The notes beneath the pieces were generated by a model. That model made no database searches and was not told where the DNA came from. It saw only the letters and a program-made list of their open reading frames with translations. From a virus: 22,581 nt of DNA. Position numbers and translations under genes: made by a program. The stretch lies in the IMG/VR virus record IMGVR_UViG_3300009605_000163, positions 1-22,581 of that record; one strand, given 5' to 3'. Positions 1 through 9,700 of the stretch are shown here, piece after piece. Numbering within the stretch: the first letter of the stretch is position 1; the number at the start of each line of letters is the position of its first letter.

Positions 1-708
1 AACTTCAATGTCAAAATTTTCTTTTAAAAAATCAGTATTTTCTTCTAATACATCCACAAACAAAAAATCTGGCACAATTTGAAACAATGAAGAGTCATCA
101 AAATCTATTTCATCTTCGTCGTCTATTTGCCCACGAAATCTCTCCGGAATGTAATCTTTAACTAAGTCTCCTTCATCGTTAAAAAATGTCACATAAGTTT
201 TATAGTTTATATCACTATCTAATTGAGGTATTTTAACAATTGAATAATTTGAACCAGATATAAACTGAGATGAACCTGTTAATGTCCCATTAATATAATC
301 AATGTTCCAAGCTGGGGCATACTTATTTGATAAACTCGATTCTCCTATAGGCAGAGATAACGAATAATTTTTTTCTGGACCATGTTGTGCAATTCCAAAA
401 TCCAACCAATCATTACTTGGCCCTGTAAACGGTTCGTCTGTGCTTTCAAACTTTCCTTTTAATGTTTGAAATTGTGTTTCGATACCACTAAAAACGTATT
501 GTGTTTTAACTCTAGGAGTGTTAAACTTAATCCTTGAAGCTGAATTATTCTGTTCTTCTGAACCACGTGCATAGCCAACATCATATAATATATCATCATC
601 AAAAAAAGCATAACCATCTGGCTTAAACTCACCTATAGATAATAAATATTTACCATATTGCGTAAGCTGAATGTCAATAACATCTTCTTTTTTATTAAAA
701 AATTCCAT
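1..708 (-). CDS. Virion structural protein of unknown function, N-terminal part (runs off left edge)
   Basis: An open frame of 236 codons starts at an ATG at 706-708 and continues past the left edge without a stop, so only the N-terminus is seen. It begins MEFFNKKEDVIDIQLTQYGK, followed by a FFDDDILYD-type stretch near residue 38. From memory, this N-terminus resembles proteins encoded beside baseplate genes in uncultured marine T4-related phages; I know no assigned function. An acidic stretch (DDEDEIDFDDSS) lies near residue 200. There is no signal peptide or membrane segment. It follows the 3620-aa gene after a 34-nt spacer holding a purine-rich GAGAG about 10 nt before the start, and it is presumably the next cistron of the same late operon. 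An ATG at 713-715 is out of frame. The frame and start are well supported; the structural role rests on context. Confidence 0.8.
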   Translation of the reverse strand, partial: MEFFNKKEDVIDIQLTQYGKYLLSIGEFKPDGYAFFDDDILYDVGYARGSEEQNNSASRIKFNTPRVKTQYVFSGIETQFQTLKGKFESTDEPFTGPSNDWLDFGIAQHGPEKNYSLSLPIGESSLSNKYAPAWNIDYINGTLTGSSQFISGSNYSIVKIPQLDSDINYKTYVTFFNDEGDLVKDYIPERFRGQIDDEDEIDFDDSSLFQIVPDFLFVDVLEENTDFLKENFDIEV

Positions 709-726
709 TATTCATAACTCTCATTC

Positions 727-734
727 ATAAATAG
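727..734 (-). promoter_or_regulatory. CTATTTAT element upstream of the left-edge gene
   Basis: On the coding strand CTATTTAT ends 18 nt before the ATG at 708, in the short spacer after the TAG stop of the 3620-aa gene. The same octamer precedes the gp6-like gene by 19 nt. Its reverse complement, ATAAATAG, contains seven of the eight bases of the T4-type late-promoter octamer TATAAATA, but on the strand opposite the genes. Whether it is a phage-specific promoter, an antisense promoter or chance in AT-rich DNA cannot be decided here. Confidence 0.35.
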
Positions 735-742
735 TTCAACCT

Positions 743-3700
743 CTAAAATCCATAGCCGCCGCCTCCGCCGCCGCTGCCTCCGCCGGAGAAGTCGTCACCC
801 ATATCTGATGTATCCTTCAGTTTTGCTTTCGGCGGTTTGGTTTTGGTCTCCGTCTTTTTTCTGGATCTTTTTTCTTGCTTGTCTTCCCCCGGGATGACAA
901 TGACTACGCCCGCTGCTTTCGCTTTCTTCACCGCAGCCTCCTCTCTCTCTTTTCTATCAGCCGGGCTCGTTTCAGAAGGATCCTCAAACTCCCATTGGGC
1001 TTGCTGCTGTCCTGCGAGTTCAGATTTTTTATATGTAAATTCTCCTCTCTTTCGCGCCGATTCAGCAAGGCCTGCAGCCAGGTTCAAACCAGCTTCTTTT
1101 TCTTGAGCATCCAGCGCTGCTAAAGAGAGATTAGTTATTCTAGCTAGTTCAAGCGCAAGAGACTCGGGCGGAAGACCGCTTTGCCAAATGCCCTTCTCTG
1201 CTGCTTTTTGTGCCTCTGCAATATATTCTTCTTGTAGGTTGTCAGGAATTTCGGGACCTTCCCTTATAAGAGTTGGATCAATATACTCAACACGAGCATC
1301 AATTTTTGCCAATTCTATAAGTGAGAAATAATCATATGGCCAATTAAAACTATAATTAGGCCTTTCCCCTTGAACGTTAAACTTCGCTTGATCAACCGAA
1401 TCACTTTGAGGATCATTGGGAGTTAATAACCTTGCGCCATATGAATCTTCTAACATTCTAAAATAACTGCTTTCCGCTCTTTGCTTCACTTTGAATACCA
1501 TCCATCGCAAGTTATCCGGTAAACCATCCAAATTAAAGAAATCACCAAATAAGCCCAAAGGATGTTCAACAACTGCCTCAACTAGCTCTGCTTTTCTCGC
1601 AACTTTTGGCATTAAATTCTGCCATATATCTGAAAGATCATCTTGATCAAAGGTGTGATTGAATTCAAAAACGTACATTACAATTGGTTTTACATCTCTA
1701 TTCGTAACAAAGTCCAAGTGCGGCGGAAATACATATTTTTTCTGCGCTTCTACCAATTTCCTTATTGAAGTAGCACCTTTTCCAGCCAAAGCGAAACTAA
1801 CTTGTGATTGCAAGAAATGATAATATGGATCTGCTGAGCCTTGCTTTATTGGTATTGCAACAATGGCTTCAGAAACTGTTTTTCGATTAGCAACTTCTCC
1901 TAATTTTCTAAATGGAGCTTTGGCGCCTTGTACTTGATCAAATCCAAGTTTTTTCAAAAGAGAGCCAGATCTATGAGGCGTGGGCCAGCCATGCGGGCTT
2001 CGCAAAGATTCATTTCCGGTTCCAATTCCATCAATGACGGCTGCCTTGGCTTGGCCAGTAAGGTTTTTCGGTGGCGGAAACGATTCTTTAAGCTTCATAA
2101 AAATTCCATCTTTAATAGATGGAGGATGCCCATATTGCATCCACATAACGCGTGGATATCTATGATCGTGAGGACTGTTCGCCCCATCAGACCCTTTCTT
2201 AAGACTGCCTGTAAAATTTAACGCTGGGCATTCAAATTTTGTTCCAATTGACCACAAGTCAACAACATCTGAAACCGAATCTTTTAATCGAGTTACTTCA
2301 AATTGACCATTATTTGGGTTTTTCTCAAATTCAGCTTCTGGAAGTCTTATTTTGTTAAACATATTTATGCTTGCCGCTACCTGCATAGAAGCCGTGTGCG
2401 CAAACATTCTATGATCCGGACAATAAGGTGCGCTAGAAAAGCTTGCAGTTGCGCGTAATTGTTCAAACCTGTCTCTAAAATCAACGCCGTGGACGTGATT
2501 ATGCAGACTTGTTTCTTTTTGGGAGAATTGAATAATTTCGCTAATTGAAAATTGTTCGATATCTCCTATATCCATTACTCTATGTTTGTCTGGGCTAAAT
2601 CTAATTCTTTCTGTTTTCTCTCCATAAAAATATGGTGGAGTAAAGGCTGCCCAAGCAGGATCTTGCATACTAACATAAGTGCCTCGTGACGGGGCATTGA
2701 AAGTCTCCGTGCCCGCTTCTTTTACCGCCAAGGTTGCGTTAAATTTAACTTGTCCTGATGGTCCATAATATATGCCTCTAGCTCCACCTGTTAAGTTAAC
2801 ATTAACCCCTGGTATATAATAGCCGCGTAAGTCAGGCCCTTCAGAAATAATCATATCATCCGACTTTGCCAACGCCACATCCATAAAATATGTTGTGCCA
2901 GAAAGCATCCAAAACGGGCCTGGTTTGGAAGCAAACGACTTAAGTCTTTCATCTTTAAGGAAAAATTTTGGAACTTCGCCTAAGAAATTATTCATGGCTA
3001 GTTCGTATTTTTTATGATCCCCTTTGCCATCCCACGCCATGGCATGTCCTTCATGATTTTGGTAAGACCCCATTGACATATCTAATAGTAGCCTCCAAGC
3101 AGCTCCTTCCTCCGCATCTTCAAGATCCCCAGACGGGAGGAGGGCATTTGGCAAATAACTAGTCGGCTGAACTAACCCTTCAATAGGCAGCCTTATATTA
3201 GGCAATACTGGATCTTGCATTGAAGTTACAGTATAGTCGTGAGTGACGTGGGGTGAGTTGGTGGGAGAAAATGGGAATCTAACAGGAGCAATGTTACTCC
3301 AAACGCTTTTTTGGCCACTATTCCCTACAGCCCCTGTGGTTAAATAACCAGATATTGCCAAAGGACTGCCAGTAAACTGTCTATAAGATGGTATATATGA
3401 ACCTGTATATATAGGCCAATCAACTGCAATGCCCGCCTTTATTGTATTAAACAACACACCAGGCGCCATCATCGGCTGCAACATTGCTTGCAACCTGGAC
3501 GCATCAGAAGTCTTAATTGGTCCATATTCAGATCCATCCGTGGCGACATCAATAAATCTTTGGTGTTGAGCTGTGTTCGTTTTATCAACCAAATGAGGAC
3601 CAAAGGATTCTGATAACAGGTTCCCGAGCTGAATTGTTCTCAAAACAGGATAGAACCCATTATAAGGAAGAAGTTTTTTAATTCCTTTACATTTTAGAAC

Positions 3701-6700
3701 AAATCTACCCTGTTTTCCTCGTGAGTAACTTCCCTCGGGCCCAGCGGACTCATAATCTTCTTTGACAACGTCAATGAATTTTATAAAATCGGAATGTGAA
3801 TAAAGATTATAAAATTTTCCATTTCTATATGCCGGGCGGCCTCGACCTGGATAACGAGTCGAACTAGATGTAACTTCTACCGCTCCGTCTATAGTCATAA
3901 ATTTTGTATTTACACTTTTTGGTGAAAAATCATTCTGCAAATAAAAATCCATATGTTCAGAAATTCTAAATTCCGGAATAATTGAATAATCTTTTGCTAT
4001 ATAACGAATGTCTTTTGAGAACTCTTCATATGAATCATACCAAGGAGCATTGTTCGAGAATTCACTAGCACTATATGCCGGCCTAAAATGGTGCATTCCA
4101 GATGCAGTAGCATAACTATGTTTTGCAGAGCCAGATGCGGTTTCAAGGCCGTAAATGTTGTTTGTAGTTACTCTTTCCGCTCCATCGACAGTTTGGTCAC
4201 CGTACCCAATAGTACTATTGTAACTACCATAAAAATTGAACCATGTATATTTTAAAGAAGCTGTATGTTGCCACCAACCACTATTATAAAGCTCAGTTAA
4301 ATCTGCAAAATTATAGTCATCACCTTGTTGAAAACAAAAATCTGTAGAAAAAAGTTCGCCACCTATATGCGGATTCCCTTCAGAATTATCGTTAATGTTA
4401 GAGTCTAACGGCCACATGCTTAAGCATATTGGATTAACTTGAAAAGCAAATCTCTTATTAAAGATACCTGAATCTCTAGCTGAAAAAAGAGGAAAACCTT
4501 GTGAATTTCGTGCATTATTAAATGGGTTGGGGTAACCTGGCTCCCACGCATCTGGTGTACGAATTACTAAACTTTGGTCGCTTCTTAAGCGATTAACATT
4601 TTCATCTTTCCAAAAAGTTCTATGTTTGCCATGAATTCTATCAAGCCCATTAACTCCTCTTCCTAGAACTTCTGTATAATTTATTCTTCCGCGAGTTCCA
4701 CTGAGATAAGTATTTTCCTCTTTTGGCCAAATTGTTTCTTGATAACCGAAATTTATAAGAGAAAATCCTTCGGTTGCTACATATAATGACGTTGGATCGG
4801 GGTTATTCCATTTAGTGGTATTAACAGCAGGATGTCTAATAAGATTCGTAATATTATCATAAATTTGTTGCTGGTTTCTTATTTGTTCAACCTTATCTGG
4901 AATCATTTTTAAATCTAAGGTTGTTGTTCCGGCAAGTTCTGAGCCATGAGGATTTTTTGGAAAAAAACTTTTTATATTTCCATAAGAATGTCTAAGTGAA
5001 TATTCTTTGCTATTTTCATCTGAAACCACATAACGAAGCTTGTGATGCATTGGTTTGAATTTACTTGTTACGGGCGGCATTCTAAAAGAGTTGATTATTC
5101 TATCTTTATCTGAAAAGACTTCGAAAGGCGATTCAGGGTCCCGCCCGCCGCCTTGCACAAATCTATATGGTTCCTTTCTTACATGAACATATTTATCTCC
5201 ACGTATAGTTTTATAATTGTCAACTAACTGCAGTATATTAGATTTCCTAAGATGTCTGGCAACTGCATGTTCTGATGTTCTGACTTGTTTCCAAATTGGC
5301 CAGCCATATACTCCGCCGCGATTTATGAGTAAGGCGTTTAAAAAACCTATTGAGCCAGGAATTGAGCCCTGTGAATAGGCGGTGTTAGCAGCCAAAGAAG
5401 ATGAATTAACAAATAATTTATTTAGCCCTCGATATGCGGTTGATTGGCCGGTCGGCGTGTCCGTTGTACAAGAGGTGGCCGCATCCTTGTCCATCACCCT
5501 GGAGTGCCCTGTGCCGTCAAAATAAAAATCTCTATTTACAGCTTTTGAGCCCATATCTTGACCATACCCCAAAAGATTACCAGTGATAGGTTCAATAATA
5601 ACAGTATTTAATCCAACAAAATCAACAAACGTTTGATCATGGGTTCCAACATCTCCAAATGTTGCCATACGTTTGCCTCCTTTTTTTCCGAAAGCGTATG
5701 TGATGAGTCCGGGACCGTTATAAACAACAATATCTGATGCACTTACAAATTGTAAATCTGTTGAAGGGCTGCCTTTGATTCCATGATTCGGCTGAGCATA
5801 TCCAAACGGTAAGCTTTTAACCCATGTTTCTCCATCGAAACCATAGTGGCCTAAATTCTTATAAAGAAAGGTGCCAACTGTTCCGCCGGCCGTACCATAT
5901 AGATAACCACACTGACTAGTCCAATACTCTTTAGCCTGGCCAGGGACGGCCCAGCCTAGACCTGTTCCCTCATCAATTGATCCAGTGATACCTCCAAAAT
6001 TTTCATCGGTTCCCCAAAAGCCCAGCAAAGTTCCGCCACGTATATGAGATTTTGGCATCATTGAACTAGAAATACCAACAAGAGAATCTCTAATCCATTT
6101 ATATTGAAGATCGCTTTGTGGAATTGGTCGTGTTATAAATGCATTATCATAACGAACTGAAGCTGTTAGAAGACTAGTACCTTGACCATGAAGATGTTGT
6201 ACATGATAATGGCTGTTACCTTTGAAGAATCTTTGTGGATTTCTATTAACTTTATGAAACGATGCCGAGACCGTATAATGGCCAGGAGATGCAACGTTCC
6301 CACTAAAGAGGCCAAACTTTGCGGATGGGGTGTTTAAAAATCTATGAAGCGGTTCTCTAACAGTCGAATTTCTATAATTCATAGAATTGTAAGCCGAATA
6401 TTCTTCTGAGGAGATGTCTAAGAATCCGCGAGACATAACTTCTGGGCCGCCGGGGGCAGAAAATCTTTCTACAAAAACATATTCATGCCTATCACGAGTA
6501 GGTAATGTCCATTCTGAAATGCCGTGAAGAAGCGAGGCAGTGCCTTCATTAGTTACTATATTTCCATCTTTCTCGACAAAATACCTATTGTTATGTTTTC
6601 TTCCAGAAGTTTGCACAAATTGATATCTTTTATCAAAATTACCAATCTTTGTGAATCCTAGTCCATCGCCCGCGTAGACGACGTCGGCGGTGGCGTGGGC

Positions 6701-9700
6701 GCCCGGGATTGTTCCAGTTGTATGATGTATGTTTGCAATATTAACCGGTCTTTTTGCAACACCGTCACGGAAGAACTGAGATCGAGCCTGATGAATTGTT
6801 CTAGGCTGAATCAGTATCTTTCTTGGCTTATCTGTTCTCCCATCTAATTGATCGCCAAGTTCAATATTCCAAGCTTCAATACGATCTTCTGAGCCAGTTG
6901 TGAATAGAATTGCATGCCTGTATGCCGATCCTCCAACATGTTTCTCTGTGAATGGGCCCTGCATTGGTACTTCACCGTTAAGATTGTATGTGTCATGATG
7001 AATATTTGTAACGACTGCAATTGGTTCATTATCATTATAGATGCTGCCGGCTCCCTCAACAGATGCACTATAAAAACTAAACGGTGCTAATAAATCTCCT
7101 TTTCCAACAGCATAATCTCCAGCAAGTGTGCCGCCGGCCAATGGATAAAATGTACTGTCAGTGGTTCTTGCAACATCATATGCGTCAACTTTGAAAGAAT
7201 ATTGAAAATTCTTCGATGGTTCCATTTCTGGAGCGTCATGATTCCATGTTTCTTCTCTAACCATATCACTAGAAGTGATTTGGAAATATCTTTGATTTCC
7301 AATTCTTAATGCTTGTTTTAGAAGATCTCGATTTTTGTTTCCTTTTCTATTTGGTCCGCCATGTATATCAAGAGGAGGACTGTTACCGACATCTACTTTA
7401 AATGAATATTGTCGACTTCTATTGAAATATTGAGGATTTCGACCAAGCCCATCTGTTTCATTCTGTATAGCTTTCAGTAATCGATCTCTGTTGTCATCAA
7501 CATATTGGTTTGTCCCAATTGCAGACCCAGATCTTACCGCTCTTTCCTTCCACCATAGAGAGTTTTTGTAAAGAAGATCGATTTCGCGTGGTGCTTCTGA
7601 CTGCCCTTGGCCGCCAGTGAAGGCGTCTTCAAGAATTTTAGTTCCCGAAAACCCATTTGTCCCTGCAAGCACATTCTCATGTCCATTTCCTTGCGCTCCC
7701 TTGTTCGCGAATTCCAGATCGATAGTTGCACCGCCACCAGTTCCCGGGACCTTCGCGAGGAGTCTGAGGTCGACAGTATTAACAGAATTCACATTTCCAT
7801 CACTGAAAGCAGCATTCGTATTTGCAACTCCATTAATGGCATCGGCGCAGACAGCAGCGCGTTGGGCGTCAGTGAGGCCATCACGAGCAATATAGTATAC
7901 ATTTCCAGCCGCTCCAGCATCGACAGTAGTTGTGTTGTGCACGAATTTGAATGTATAGGTAACGCCATCCCCTCCCATCGCAGTAGGAGATGTTAGCGTA
8001 AATGTGTGATCGTTTTGCACGCTGGCACAGTTAATCGCGTTGGCCAATGATGCCGCAATTGACTTAACCTCTGTTATTGGTGGATGACCGAATTTCCAAT
8101 TATACATCATTTCTCTGCGGCCTCGAATAGACGCAATTGGATCCCCTTGTTTCATTTCAAGAGTGGGAAATTTAGTCCAATATTTGTTTCTCTCGAGAAC
8201 ATGACTCTCTATAATCGTGTTTATATCTCCAGATGCGTTAGCGGATATTGGCATTAATTGCATCAATAATTTGTTTATCGAAGAATCAACCCACTTATAA
8301 TAATCTACATATCTGTCCAGATCTGGAGTATTTCCAATTCTGTCGAAAAATAATTGTCTAAGTTTTGCTAGAGCTTTATATTCCTGTCTATATCTGTTGA
8401 CAGGTTCTCCAATTAAATTGTTAAAATCTTTAATTGTGGCAAATAAATTAAGAATTTCCTCTGAAATTGTCTGATACATACTCTTTTCAATGGAAATAAA
8501 ATGGGTTATTGGTCGACTTTCTTTTGTAAAATTAATGTCATCCTGAGTTCTAATTTTAACCATATCAGAACTACCGATCATCTCCGGAAGCTTTTGTTTG
8601 GCTGCCGCCAGATAATTTTTGTCTACCGCCTTATTAAATGGTCTTCCTTTGGGAAAAAAATGTCCTTTACCAGTGTGCTGCGCCGAAAGTCTTCTCGTAA
8701 GCCATCCATATTTATTAGTCGATTCTGCAAGGGACCCAGAAGATAAATCCTCGACGTCAAATGTGCCGTTCTCATTTGAGCCGGTTACATTACCAAAGTC
8801 CCAATGTAAAACAAGTGTGGCCGCTTGTGGGACATAAAGATTTTTAAGATTTCTTGCCGGCTTTGATGTCGGTAACAAAAACGCATTTCTGGAAGGGTGT
8901 AATGTGCCATAATTTGTAGGATCTTTGGCATGTATATTAACTTCTTCATTTGAAATATTTCCATACCAAAATCTAACAGAAGATATCTTTGCATCACATC
9001 TTGCTATAACGGATCCAGTAAAGTTTGTTCGATGTGCACCGATATACAATCTTTTTGAACCGCTTAGCCAAGGACTTAACTTATCTGGTCCGATAGCTCC
9101 CGTTAATTTAAAAACAGTTTTTATAATTCCCTGTTCTGTGTTAACGCCATAAAAGTCAACCATACCAGGACTGCTATGTGAGCCACTTACGGCAGGTGCC
9201 CATGGATATGCTTTTGGGCGAACTCGTACAGCAAAATTCCATCTATTATCATCGTAAACACTATCATAAACGGATGTTGTCAAGTTTAGCTGCAAGGCGC
9301 TAGAAGTTAATTTAAAATAAGCACTGGCGTCGCCATGGCCTATACCTTTAATAGCGTAAACTTGGAAATCTGATGTTTCGTGATCGAATGCCCAACTAAG
9401 TTCGTCTACTTCATCTCTATGTTGCCAATCTTCAATTGCATCATGAGCGCCAAAAAGTGAAACAGTGTCAAAATTTGCATATGCATAATTATCTGAATCT
9501 ATATTTAATGTTTTTGGAAATATAACTTCCGCTTCAATAGTTTGAGCGTCTCCGGCGTCAAACAAATTTGAACTTCCGGAGACAAAAGAAACTGTTTCGG
9601 AGTTATTGCTTCCGGTCATTTGATATACAGTGGCTTCAAAACTACCGGTGTGATTAAAAGCTGCATAATTCTTTTTTATAACTCGATAATTATAATTTTC

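Noticed and set aside
743-745. TAG used as a sense codon (both giant genes and the gp25-like gene end in TAG)
   Set aside because: Proteins end naturally at these codons, in-frame TGA or TAA stops follow within about 20 codons, and no gene here needs TAG read-through to be intact.
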